The notes beneath the pieces were generated by a model, which was given only the letters and a program-made list of their open reading frames with translations, had not been told where the DNA came from and did no database searches. From Tenacibaculum pacificus (GTDB taxonomy: Bacteria > Bacteroidota > Bacteroidia > Flavobacteriales > Flavobacteriaceae): 64,000 bases of DNA. The stretch covers positions 2,727,744 to 2,791,743 of the forward strand of contig NZ_CP115917.1 of assembly GCF_027941775.1 (NCBI RefSeq), written 5' to 3'. The translations under genes and the position numbers were made by a program. Shown piece by piece: positions 47,254-56,776 of the stretch (the stretch's first letter is position 1; each line of letters starts with the position of its first letter).

Positions 47254-47261
47254 TATTTTTG
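47254..47261 (+). promoter_or_regulatory. -7 box before the LuxE-like gene
   Basis: TATTTTTG (TAnnTTTG), 9 bp before the ATG, in the divergent region shared with the aldehyde dehydrogenase gene. Confidence 0.5.
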
Positions 47262-47270
47262 TAAACCCTT

Positions 47271-48245
47271 ATGAAAGAACACATTTTTAAAATATCATCG
47301 GAAAAAGAGTTTAGCAAAGTTGCTTTACAAGTATTTAAACATCAATTTAAAAATAATAGAGTGTATCGGTCTTTTTGTGACTTACTACACATACATTATT
47401 CAGATATTACTAAAATTGAAGAAATCCCTTTTTTACCTATTCAATTTTTTAAAACAAAACAGATTCTTTCATCAACAGATATAATTCAAGAAACATTTTC
47501 AAGTTCTGGAACAACAGGAAGTATTACTAGTAAACATCATGTTACTGACTTATCATGGTATGAAACGAGTTATTTAAAAGGATTTGATTATTTCTATGGA
47601 GATATAAAAGAATATGCCGTTTTAGCTTTATTACCTAATTATTTAGAACGAAAAGGCTCATCATTAGTATATATGGTAGATGATTTAATTAAAAAATCGA
47701 ACCATACAGAAAGTGGATTTTATCTAAATAATTTAGATGAATTAGCAAAAAAACTCATCGAATTAGACAAAAAAGGACAAAAAGTACTGCTTATTGGTGT
47801 TTCATTTGCATTGTTAGATTTAATTGAAAAGCATCAATTTAACCTAAAACACACTATTGTTATGGAAACTGGTGGTATGAAAGGACGTAGAAAAGAACTA
47901 ATTAGAGCAGAATTACATCAAGTTTTAAGTACTGGTTTTGGTGTTTCACAAATTCATTCAGAATATGGTATGACAGAATTATTAAGCCAAGCATATTCTA
48001 AAGGAAATGGTATTTTTAATTGCCCACCTTGGATGCGTATTTTAATTAGAGATACCGAAGATGCTTTAACTATTTTATCTAAAGAAAAAAATGGAGGGGT
48101 TAATATTATTGATTTAGCAAACTATAATTCTTGTTCGTTTATAGCAACTCAAGATTTAGGAAAAGTACACGCAGATAATAGTGTTGAAATTATAGGTCGC
48201 TTTGATAATTCAGACATTCGTGGTTGTAATTTAATGGTATTATAA
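47271..48245 (+). CDS. LuxE-family acyl-protein synthetase
   Basis: The 324-residue protein belongs to the LuxE branch of the adenylate-forming enzymes, which activates a carboxylic acid with ATP. The phosphate loop reads FSSSGTTGSITSKH (about 74-87), and the later FGVSQIHSEYGMTELLSQAY segment matches the YGMTE core motif. No luxC/luxD reductase or transferase gene is nearby, so a bioluminescence role is unlikely; it may activate an unknown acid for transfer. Start at ATG 47271. Confidence 0.85.
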   Translation: MKEHIFKISSEKEFSKVALQVFKHQFKNNRVYRSFCDLLHIHYSDITKIEEIPFLPIQFFKTKQILSSTDIIQETFSSSGTTGSITSKHHVTDLSWYETSYLKGFDYFYGDIKEYAVLALLPNYLERKGSSLVYMVDDLIKKSNHTESGFYLNNLDELAKKLIELDKKGQKVLLIGVSFALLDLIEKHQFNLKHTIVMETGGMKGRRKELIRAELHQVLSTGFGVSQIHSEYGMTELLSQAYSKGNGIFNCPPWMRILIRDTEDALTILSKEKNGGVNIIDLANYNSCSFIATQDLGKVHADNSVEIIGRFDNSDIRGCNLMVL

Positions 48246-48300
48246 ATTGTTTTTGTAATCTAACGGAAATCTCATCGACTATTTAAAAAAGTATAAAACG

Positions 48301-48744
48301 ATGAAACATATTATTACATTATTTTTTTTAACTATTTCTACAACATTATTAGCTCAAAAATTAGATTATAATACTGAAAAAGGTACTGTTGCAAAAGGCT
48401 ACGATATAGTTGCTTATTTTTCAAATAAAGTAGTTGAAGGAAGTAAAAAAATAACCTTTAAACATAACAATGTTAATTTTAGATTTTCTAATAAAGAGAA
48501 TTTAAATAAATTCAAAGAAAACCCTAACAAATATATACCACAATATGGAGGGTATTGTGCGTATGCACTGGGTAAAAAAGGAAAAAAAATAGATATCAAC
48601 CCTGAAACTTTTGAAATAAGAAACGGTAAACTCTATTTATTTTACAATTCTTGGGGAAGTAATACGTTAAACCTTTGGAAACAAGAAAATACTGAAAAGT
48701 TAAAAAAACAAGCCGATATTAATTGGCAAAAATTAAATCATTAA
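48301..48744 (+). CDS. YHS-domain secreted protein
   Basis: The 147-residue product has a signal peptide (MKHIITLFFLTISTTLLAQ) and a YHS-like domain (about 33-85: GYDIVAYFSNKVVEGSKK, NPNKYIPQYGGYCAYALG). The fold often accompanies metal-handling proteins; the YGGYCAYA segment holds the only Cys. Function not established. It is 55 bp downstream of the LuxE-like gene and ends before a terminator. Confidence 0.88.
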   Translation: MKHIITLFFLTISTTLLAQKLDYNTEKGTVAKGYDIVAYFSNKVVEGSKKITFKHNNVNFRFSNKENLNKFKENPNKYIPQYGGYCAYALGKKGKKIDINPETFEIRNGKLYLFYNSWGSNTLNLWKQENTEKLKKQADINWQKLNH

Positions 48745-48756
48745 TTGATTTAAAAT

Positions 48757-48772
48757 GTTGCTGGGGGGCAAC
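48757..48772 (+). other. Short hairpin with GGGGGG loop
   Basis: GTTGC (48757-48761) pairs with GCAAC (48768-48772) around TGGGGG. It lies between the YHS stop codon and the terminator. The G run is complementary to the cytosine tracts in small-RNA units 1 and 4; any link is speculative. Confidence 0.35.
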
Positions 48773-48775
48773 GAT

Positions 48776-48806
48776 TAAGAGCTGATATATTCAGCTCTTT
48801 TTTTTG
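48776..48806 (+). terminator. Intrinsic terminator after the YHS gene
   Basis: Stem AAGAGCTGA/TCAGCTCTT with loop TATAT and a T run. Confidence 0.9.
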
Positions 48807-48861
48807 ATATATTTTAACTTAACCTTATTTTTATCCTTATTTTAGCTAGCAAAAACTAGCT

Positions 48862-50507
48862 ATGATCAATTTTTCTTTTTTAACCAGAAAAAAATTCAAA
48901 AAGAATTACAAGAAACTGAATTCGATATTTTAATTATTGGTGGTGGTATTACTGGCGCAGGTATTGCATTAGATGCAGCATCAAGAGGGATGAAAGTTGC
49001 ATTAATTGAAAAAAATGATTTTGCATCGGGTACTTCAAGTAAATCAACAAAATTAATACACGGTGGTTTACGTTACTTAAAACAATTCGATTTTTGGTTA
49101 GTAAAAGAAGTAGGTTCTGAACGTGCAATTGTACATAAAATAGCACCACATTTAGTCATCCCTGAAAAAATGATTTTACCATTAATTGATGGTGGTACTT
49201 ATGGAGCTTGGTTAACTTCTATCGGATTAAAAATTTACGATGTATTAGCTTCTGTAGAAGGAGATGATAAACGTAAAATGCTTGATAAAAAAGAAGCGCT
49301 AGAAATAGAACCTTTATTACCTGAACATATTTTAAAAGGAGCTGGTTATTATGCTGAGTATCGTACAGATGATGCTCGTTTAACTATTGAAGTATTAAAA
49401 ACGGCAAGTCAATATGATGCACAAATACTTAATTATACAAAAGCAGATACCTTTATTTATGAAAATAATAGAGTAGTAGGAGCAAAAGTGACCGATATTT
49501 TTAATAATGAAAGCTATAATATTAAGGCAAAATATGTTGTAAATGCAGCAGGACCTTGGGTTGATGAATTACGTCAACTTAATAACTCAAAAATTGGAAA
49601 AAGACTTCATTTAACAAAAGGTGTGCATTTAGTAGTTGCTCACGAAAAATTCCCCATAAAACAATCTGTTTATTTTGATGTTCCTGATGGACGCATGATG
49701 TTTGCAATTCCTCGTGGAAAAGTAACCTACTTTGGTACTACAGATACCAATTTTCAACAAGATAAAAACACCGTAAAAATAGATATTACAGATACTATTT
49801 ATTTAATAGCGGCTGTAAATAATATGTTTCCTAATGTACATTTAACCATCGATGATATTCAATCATCGTGGGCAGGTTTGCGCCCGTTAATTCATGAAGA
49901 AGGAAAATCAGCTTCAGAACTATCTCGTAAAGATGAAATTTTTGTTTCTGATACTAAATTAATTTCTATCGCTGGTGGTAAATTAACTGGATATCGTAAA
50001 ATGGCAGAGCGTACTGTTGATTTAATCGCTAAAAAAATGGTGCGCCGTTTTGAAATTGAATTTGAACCTATACAAACAGAAGATATTTTATTAACTGGTG
50101 GACCTTTTGAAGATTATAAATCTGTAAAAAAATATGTAACAGAAGTTTATGATACTTTAAAAAAAGATAGTTTTACTAAAAAAGAGGCTGAATATTTAGT
50201 CCATAATTACGGAAGACAAACAAATATCATTTTAGATAAGTTTAATACTCTTGAAGAAAAAAATATAGAACTTCGATTATTAAAAGCAGAAATTTGGTTT
50301 ACAATTCAATATGAAATGACCTGTACACCTACTGATTTTTTTATGCGTAGAACTGGTCGTTTATTTTTTGATAAACCTAGTGTTAATAACTATAAAAATG
50401 AAGTTTTAAAAGAGTTTACAAACTACTTTAATTGGTCTGATTTAGAAACCGAAAAACATCGACAAGAATTAAAATCTAAAATAAAAATGACTGTAAATTT
50501 TAACTAA
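48862..50507 (+). pseudogene. glpD: Glycerol-3-phosphate dehydrogenase (GlpD-like), frameshifted at the N terminus
   Basis: This FAD enzyme oxidises sn-glycerol 3-phosphate to dihydroxyacetone phosphate and feeds electrons to menaquinone. The FAD motif FDILIIGGGITGAGIALDAAS lies before the first ATG of the main open frame (48990), so that frame alone would be inactive. A start at ATG 48862 (MINFSFLTRKK) joins it if the A7 run at 48888-48894 had eight A, giving 548 residues, a family-like size. Other motifs present: STKLIHGGLRYLKQFD, PDGRMMFAIPRGKVTYFGTTD and SAWAGLRPL-type residues. Single gene. Confidence 0.82.
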
Positions 50508-50525
50508 TTATTAGTTAAAGGTTAA

Positions 50526-50556
50526 TTGTAACTTAAAAAAAACAAATCTATCTTTG
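50526..50556 (+). promoter_or_regulatory. Promoter of the secreted 165-residue protein
   Basis: TTG at 50526-50528 and TATCTTTG at 50549-50556, 20 bp apart; a good -33/-7 pair. Confidence 0.65.
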
Positions 50557-50605
50557 AGTTTCTTAATTTTTTTTTGATAAAAATACTATCAATACTTAAA
50601 ATAAC

Positions 50606-51103
50606 ATGAAACAAAAGTTAATTATATACTTATTTTTAATAAGTAGTTTTATAGCTAAAGGACAAACAAGTAATATTGTAACAGCAACAGAATTTGATGC
50701 TTTTAAAATAAATAATATTACGTTATCTGATTTAAAAAATACACAAGGAAAAAAATCATTGATTGAAAACTTACTTGGGACTGTTAATTCTTATAAATCA
50801 GATGAAGGCTATGTTTATATTACCTTTAAAGGTTTAAAGGTAGATTTTTCTTTAGCAAATAATAAACCATACATAGAGTCTTTTGAAGTAAACACAAAAG
50901 AACATAATATAACAGTAAAGAATACAACTGTTAATATAGGAAGCAATATAAGTGAATTAGGTACAATTGTTTTTAGTACTGGTAGAAATGGTAATAAAAG
51001 TATTTTATATACTACGTGTGAAGATTGTGATAGTTTTATCAATATTGAATTTAATCAAAAAACTAATATTATTACTAAAATTAGCTATTTAGATATGTCT
51101 TAA
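50606..51103 (+). CDS. Hypothetical secreted protein
   Basis: The 165-residue product has a signal peptide (MKQKLIIYLFLISSFIAKGQ). The mature part is beta-rich with a CEDCDSF cysteine pair near residue 145 (likely a disulfide or metal site). No family recognised. It stands alone with a clear promoter and terminator. Confidence 0.65.
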   Translation: MKQKLIIYLFLISSFIAKGQTSNIVTATEFDAFKINNITLSDLKNTQGKKSLIENLLGTVNSYKSDEGYVYITFKGLKVDFSLANNKPYIESFEVNTKEHNITVKNTTVNIGSNISELGTIVFSTGRNGNKSILYTTCEDCDSFINIEFNQKTNIITKISYLDMS

Positions 51104-51112
51104 GTAATGAAA

Positions 51113-51143
51113 AAAATCCCCGATAAAATCGAGGATTTTTTAT
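51113..51143 (+). terminator. Intrinsic terminator after the secreted protein
   Basis: Stem AAATCCCCGAT/ATCGAGGATTT (one mismatch) with T run. Confidence 0.85.
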
Positions 51144-51289
51144 TGAAAAAATATTTGTATTAAAATTTACAACCTGTAACTTCAATAGCACTTTTTACTT
51201 GTATTTTTTATAAGTTTAAAATTAAAGACTTATCTAAAAGCCTGTTAACTTAATATATTTTCAGTTTATTTTTCTTGATGTTTCTTTTA

Positions 51290-54200
51290 TTACTCTAAAA
51301 TAATTTTTTTATTAATCGTTCCTAAATCAGATTTTAATTCAACAATATAAACTCCTATTGAAGTTTTAGGTAATTGAATAACACTAACACCAGTTGATTT
51401 AAATGAAGTACTAATAATTTTTGCACCTAAAATAGAATAGATATTTAACGATGCATTATCAGTTTGTAAACCAGTAATTGTTATGCTATTATTTACTGAT
51501 TTAAAAATACTTACATTTTGTGATTTTTGTTGGATAGGCGCTTCTTCTAAAATTTTAGAAGTAGTATGAATATAAAATTGTCCCGCACCTTTAGTTGTAT
51601 TTTCTAAAATAACTTTATGATTTTTTTCAGAAATATTTGTAAATGTATTAGCAATTCTATCTTCTAAGTAAATTTTAATATCTTCAGGAAGATTTTGAGT
51701 TTTTACAGAAAAAGTAACTTCTTTAACTGATTTTGCTGTTATTCCAACAGGAACAATCATTGCTTCTAAATCGGTATTTGGTAACGATTGTATCGCTAAT
51801 TTATTACCTTTATTATCTGCTAATAATTCTGTAAATATTTCAAAGTTAGCTTTTTTTCCTTCTTCAAATATTTTAGAATCATATCCTTTATCAAAACCAG
51901 TAGTTTTATTAGCTATATAAAATACTTTAGTTGATTTTTTACTAGCCTCATTTTCTACAAATAGTTCAAAAGAAGGCTTAGGTGCTTGTCTCATAAAAGT
52001 GTCATTTTGATGACTTTGATTTGAGATAGCAAAAGTGACATTACCATTAGTAGCAGCTTTAACAAAGAAAGATTGCCCTGGAGCAATTTCTATCGGGTTT
52101 ATTGCATTGTGTGTTTCATAAGCTGTTCCATTCCATAACCAAACTGTTTGTTCACTAAGTGCTTCTGTATTTTCAGTAGCAAAATCTGCCGAGTTTATAT
52201 AAGCAGTAAATGGATTACCAACTAAATTTAAATTGTTTCTAGTACCAGCAGTTATGCTAGAATTAACATCTGAGGTATTTATTGTTCCTGTAAAAGATAA
52301 CGTACCAGCAGTTGCTAATTTTACAGATAAACCATTTCCTGAAGGCAATAGACCAGTTTTACTTGATTGTGCATATAACCAAGCCGAACCAATATCATTT
52401 GAATACTCTCCAATTCCAATATTAGAACCACTTCCTGTTACAAAAGTATTATTCGCTATAAGATTTTCATAAGTTTCCTCAGAAAGAGGAGAAGAAACTA
52501 GATGCCAATTTGTATTAGGTATATTTCTTTTGTAAGTTACAGATCCTGTTACGGTACTTTTTGGTATAAAAGAAGCACCAGATTCAATAGTTAAACGAGT
52601 AAATGTTACTGCTGAATTAGCTGTTGGATAGTTTGTTAATCCAGAAGGAATTACAATACGACTACTCGCTGTTGGTAAAGAATTTGTACTCCAGTTAGAT
52701 GTTGTATTCCAATCGTTATTTGTAGTTCCTGTCCAAGTAATATCATCACTATTAATTGTAACGGTTACAGTTTCATCTGCTGTAATTACTGGTGCGTTAA
52801 AATCAAAATAAATAGCAGCACCATTTACAATTTTATCTCCTTCAACTAAAGTCGCTTTACTCTTTATTTTAAATAATACATATCCATCATTATTGGCATC
52901 ATCAAAAGGAAGGTTTATATCATTAAAAATAAATTCTACCTCGTTACCTTTGGTAATTGTTGTTGAATAAGAGTGACTAGATTCTAATGGTATTAAAGAT
53001 TCAATATCCAATTTAGTAGTATCGATAACGTCTTTAACACGGATGTTTACTGCTTCAGCTGTTCCTTTATTTTCAAAACGAATTAAATAATGTAAATAGT
53101 TACCTACATCATTAGGATTTAAAACATTTCCTTCCAAACACCTTTTATCATTAGGATCGTAAGAATTTACAACTATTTGTGATAAAGTCATTACATTATT
53201 ATCAGGTGTTTCATCTGTTGCTCCTGTTACTCTTGCTGTATAATTTAAAATATCTCCATTATTTAATGCTGGAGAATCTAAAGGTGTATTTAATATAAAA
53301 GTTACAGGTATTTCTACTGATTGTAATGGTAATAAATTAGTAAAACTCCAAGTCAATTGTCCGTTTGTATTGCTATTTACGTTAGGTATTGAACTAACGT
53401 AGTTTAATACATTTTCTTGATAATCTAAAGTAACTATACCAGATTGTGTCGTTGTTCCTATGTTTTTATAGATAAGTTTATAGGTTGCATTAAAACCAGG
53501 TCTTGCTCTAGTTAAAGGCACAATACTTACTTCTAAATCATTAAAATTACCAATTGATTTTACGCAATAATCTGTTATTAGTGTATTTAAATCTTCAGGA
53601 ATATTTATTGGATTTGTAATAACAGGTGTTGAAAATGTAAAATAATTTAAATTCTGTAATGCAGGAGTTATAGAATAGGTATCATCAGCTATAAATAAAT
53701 TGTATTCTCCTTCTTTATTTGGGTATACCACAGCAGATTCTCCAGTAGTTTGCGAAATTGCAGTAACTTTTAATCCTCCTGTAAAAGGAATATCAGCACT
53801 ATCACATCCATCACCATTCACATCATAAGTAACAGTACCTTGAATACGATTATGAGGTACATCACAATTATTAGAAAGCATACAACTTGTTTGATTAGCC
53901 TCTTCTAATAGAGAAAAAATATCGTTTAAATATTCTTGGTCTGCGCAAATAAATTCTAGGTTAGGACAACCTACTAGATCTAATTTTTTTCCACTTGAAG
54001 CTGATGTCCCATATTCTATTTGCTGCCCTATCATAGAAACAGTTTTTAAATTAGGATTATAGCTAAAATATAAAAGTGTGAGTGAACAAGAACTTACATC
54101 TAAAGTATTTAAATTATTACGATAAATACGTAAGCTTTTTAATTTAGAATTATTAGAAAGATTTATATCTGTTAATTTATTATTCTCTGCTGATAACCCT

Positions 54201-55069
54201 TGTAATAATACATTTTTAGAGATATCTAAATCTAATAAATTATTGAACGGAACATAAAGCCATACCAAATTAACATTTTTAGAAACATCAATTCCTGTTA
54301 ATATATTACCACGTACCTGTAGTTTTTGTAATAATACATTTTTAGTAACATCTAGCTGTCCTAAATCATTATAACCTACATCTAAGTCTGTTAATAATAT
54401 ATTTTTAGAAACATCAATACCTTCTATATTATTACCAGAAACATTTAAAGATATTAAATCTAAATTATTAGTTAAATCAATATTGCTAATTTTATTACGA
54501 CTTAATTCAATTGTTAGTAAATTAACATTCTTAGTAAAATCTATTGATGTTAATTGATTAAAACTCAAACTAATTGATCTTAATTTAATATTCTTCGTAA
54601 AATCTATTGATGTTAATTGATTGAAATCTAAATTAATTGATGTTAAATCTAAATTATTAGTTAAATCAATATTACTAATTTTATAATTTCTAGCTAAACT
54701 AATTGAACTTAACTTAATATTCTTCGTAACATCTATTGATGTTAATTTACTCCAATTTAAATTAATTGATCTTAGTTCAACATTCTTAGTAATATCTATT
54801 GATGTTAATTGATTCTTATTAGCTTGTAACGTTACTAAATTTACGAAGTTTTCAATACCACTCAAATTACTTATCCATTTGTTATCTAAATTTAAATACG
54901 TTACATTTTCAGCTTCTTGAATACTTATTTCACTATTGTTATCTGTATCTATTTTAGGAATATGATTTAAAAGCGCATTTTCAAAAAGAGGATCAGGGAA
55001 ATCTATTTTTTGGGCATTTCCAATAGCAAAGTAACCTATTAATAAGGTTAGTAATAATAATTTTTTCAT
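51290..55069 (-). CDS. Leucine-rich-repeat protein with type 9 secretion sorting domain
   Basis: The 1259-residue surface/secreted protein has a signal peptide (about 1-19), about 15-16 leucine-rich repeats of about 21 residues (residues about 50-360, LTSIDxTKNxxLxSIxLxxN pattern), then beta-sandwich (CARDB/DUF11-like) units with YDPNDKRC and AIYFDFNAPVIT, further adhesin-like domains, and a C-terminal sorting domain of about 75 residues (VSIFKSVNNS to KKIILE) with the IYSILGAK and GVYIVELK features of the T9SS type A signal. Probable adhesin or ligand-binding protein. Repeats are also similar at DNA level, which could allow copy-number change. Confidence 0.88.
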   Translation of the reverse strand: MKKLLLLTLLIGYFAIGNAQKIDFPDPLFENALLNHIPKIDTDNNSEISIQEAENVTYLNLDNKWISNLSGIENFVNLVTLQANKNQLTSIDITKNVELRSINLNWSKLTSIDVTKNIKLSSISLARNYKISNIDLTNNLDLTSINLDFNQLTSIDFTKNIKLRSISLSFNQLTSIDFTKNVNLLTIELSRNKISNIDLTNNLDLISLNVSGNNIEGIDVSKNILLTDLDVGYNDLGQLDVTKNVLLQKLQVRGNILTGIDVSKNVNLVWLYVPFNNLLDLDISKNVLLQGLSAENNKLTDINLSNNSKLKSLRIYRNNLNTLDVSSCSLTLLYFSYNPNLKTVSMIGQQIEYGTSASSGKKLDLVGCPNLEFICADQEYLNDIFSLLEEANQTSCMLSNNCDVPHNRIQGTVTYDVNGDGCDSADIPFTGGLKVTAISQTTGESAVVYPNKEGEYNLFIADDTYSITPALQNLNYFTFSTPVITNPINIPEDLNTLITDYCVKSIGNFNDLEVSIVPLTRARPGFNATYKLIYKNIGTTTQSGIVTLDYQENVLNYVSSIPNVNSNTNGQLTWSFTNLLPLQSVEIPVTFILNTPLDSPALNNGDILNYTARVTGATDETPDNNVMTLSQIVVNSYDPNDKRCLEGNVLNPNDVGNYLHYLIRFENKGTAEAVNIRVKDVIDTTKLDIESLIPLESSHSYSTTITKGNEVEFIFNDINLPFDDANNDGYVLFKIKSKATLVEGDKIVNGAAIYFDFNAPVITADETVTVTINSDDITWTGTTNNDWNTTSNWSTNSLPTASSRIVIPSGLTNYPTANSAVTFTRLTIESGASFIPKSTVTGSVTYKRNIPNTNWHLVSSPLSEETYENLIANNTFVTGSGSNIGIGEYSNDIGSAWLYAQSSKTGLLPSGNGLSVKLATAGTLSFTGTINTSDVNSSITAGTRNNLNLVGNPFTAYINSADFATENTEALSEQTVWLWNGTAYETHNAINPIEIAPGQSFFVKAATNGNVTFAISNQSHQNDTFMRQAPKPSFELFVENEASKKSTKVFYIANKTTGFDKGYDSKIFEEGKKANFEIFTELLADNKGNKLAIQSLPNTDLEAMIVPVGITAKSVKEVTFSVKTQNLPEDIKIYLEDRIANTFTNISEKNHKVILENTTKGAGQFYIHTTSKILEEAPIQQKSQNVSIFKSVNNSITITGLQTDNASLNIYSILGAKIISTSFKSTGVSVIQLPKTSIGVYIVELKSDLGTINKKIILE

Positions 55070-55421
55070 CTATTTTTATTTTTTGGTTTATATCATTGTT
55101 ACTAATAATGTTATTTTTTAAATGATTTCAATTATTTAAAAACTTTTAATTTAAAACATTATAAATAAATGAAATTCAATATATTAATTACATATAAGCA
55201 TTAATGATTTAGCAATATTAAGTGATATTATTCACAGCTACAATACCCAATACCCCTAACTAAAAATAGGGTTAACCCTATATTAGTTAACTTATCTTTA
55301 ATATTTTAATGATAAAATTTCTATCAAAAAAAGCAGGGTATTCAATTTTTTTTAAAAAAATACACTAAAAAATATTTTAGAAATAAATTTAAAAAAATTA
55401 TTTAGTTACTTTTAAAAACAC
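55070..55421. other. AT-rich upstream region of the LRR gene
   Basis: No coding frame is visible. It contains a perfect 16-bp palindrome, ATAGGGTTAACCCTAT, at 55266-55281, followed by TTAGTTAAC, about 200 bp before the LRR start. This may be a regulator site. A single 400-bp gap of this kind is unusual in this gene-dense window. Confidence 0.5.
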
Positions 55422-55447
55422 AAAAAAAGCCCGTTAAGGCCTTTATT
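55422..55447 (-). terminator. Probable terminator after the MFS gene
   Basis: On the minus strand AAAGGCC and GGGCTTT form a stem with one mismatch around TTAAC, then a T run. Confidence 0.6.
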
Positions 55448-55474
55448 TAAAATCTGAAGAAAAAATAAATTAGA

Positions 55475-56767
55475 TTAAACTGTTTTTTTTATAGTATTAC
55501 TCGATTTTTTCACGTGTGCTTCTAAATCTTTTGTTAAGTCTAATTTTCGTAATGTTGGATTTATTATTCCAGTAGTAATTACTGTAATTAAAGTCATCGT
55601 TCCTCCAAAAACAACTGCAGTAACCGTTCCCATTAATTTTGCGGTAACACCACTTTCAAAAGCACCTAATTCATTCGAAGAACCAACAAACATAGAATTT
55701 ACTGATGCTACTCGCCCTCGCATATGATCGGGTGTTTTTAGTTGTAAAATTGTTTGACGAATAACCATTGAAACACCATCTGTAACTCCACTAAAAAATA
55801 AAGCAACAATTGATATCCAAAAAATAGACGATAATCCGAATACAATAATACACATACCGAAACCAAAAATTGCAGCTAATAATTTCATTCCTGCATTTTT
55901 ACTAATCGGAATATAAGCAGTTATTAACATTGTTAAAAAAGCTCCTATTGCTGGTGCAGCTCGTAAAGCTCCAAATCCTTCTGGTCCTACTTTTAAAATA
56001 TCTTGAGCATAAATAGGCAATAAAGCTATCGCTCCACCAAATAATACAGAAATCATATCTAAGGTAATTGCTCCTAAAATGGCTTTTGTTTTAAATACAA
56101 AAGTGATTCCTTCTTGTAAGCTTTTCATTATTGGTTCGCCAATTTTCGGATTTAAAATAGGTTTTTTATCGATAAAAAAGACCATGAAAAATGAAAATAA
56201 AACCAAGCCAAAAACAATACAAAGCGACCAATGAACTCCTAACCATGAAATTGTAAACCCTGCAAAAGCAGGTCCTAAAACAGAAGCCATTTGCCAAGTA
56301 GAACTACTCCATGTGGCAGCATTTGGATATAATTTTTTAGGAACTATTAAAGCGATTAATGAAAATATTGTAGGTCCAAAAAAAGAACGCAATAATCCCC
56401 CAAAAAACACCAAAGCATAAATAGCATATAAAACAGTATTTGATTGCCAACCTTCAATAAAACTAGGAAGTGTTAAAAAAAACAAGCCTAAACTAATCAA
56501 TGAAAAAACACCGATACAAAGTGCTAGTAAATTTCTTTTTTCTTTCTGATCAACAATATGACCAGCAAATAATGCCATCGATACCGCAGGAATTACTTCC
56601 ATTAAACCAATAATACCTAATGATAAAGGGCTTTTAGTAATGCTATATACCTGCCATTCTATAATGATAAATTGCATAGACCAACCAAATACCAAAGCAA
56701 AACGAACTAAAAGAAATATATTAAATTCTTTAATTCTTAACGAAGCATACGGATCTTTTTTTTCCAT
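55475..56767 (-). CDS. Major facilitator superfamily transporter
   Basis: The 430-residue protein has about 12 hydrophobic helices and MFS-type loops (GLMEVIPAVSMALFAGHIVDQKEKRN after helix 2, the DxxGxRxxR-like turn). It resembles the enterobactin-exporter/EntS-like efflux group that moves siderophores or drugs. Substrate not identifiable. It ends just before the terminator at 55422 and is 9 bp downstream of the ACT-like gene. Confidence 0.9.
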   Translation of the reverse strand: MEKKDPYASLRIKEFNIFLLVRFALVFGWSMQFIIIEWQVYSITKSPLSLGIIGLMEVIPAVSMALFAGHIVDQKEKRNLLALCIGVFSLISLGLFFLTLPSFIEGWQSNTVLYAIYALVFFGGLLRSFFGPTIFSLIALIVPKKLYPNAATWSSSTWQMASVLGPAFAGFTISWLGVHWSLCIVFGLVLFSFFMVFFIDKKPILNPKIGEPIMKSLQEGITFVFKTKAILGAITLDMISVLFGGAIALLPIYAQDILKVGPEGFGALRAAPAIGAFLTMLITAYIPISKNAGMKLLAAIFGFGMCIIVFGLSSIFWISIVALFFSGVTDGVSMVIRQTILQLKTPDHMRGRVASVNSMFVGSSNELGAFESGVTAKLMGTVTAVVFGGTMTLITVITTGIINPTLRKLDLTKDLEAHVKKSSNTIKKTV

Positions 56768-56776
56768 TTTGTAACG

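Noticed and set aside
45486..48245. ALDH and LuxE-like gene as part of a luminescence operon
   Set aside because: They are divergent, the ALDH is of the ALDH7 type, and no luxA/B/C/D is present.
48949..49149. 66-residue minus-strand frame within glpD
   Set aside because: Shadow of the glpD coding sequence; no independent signals.
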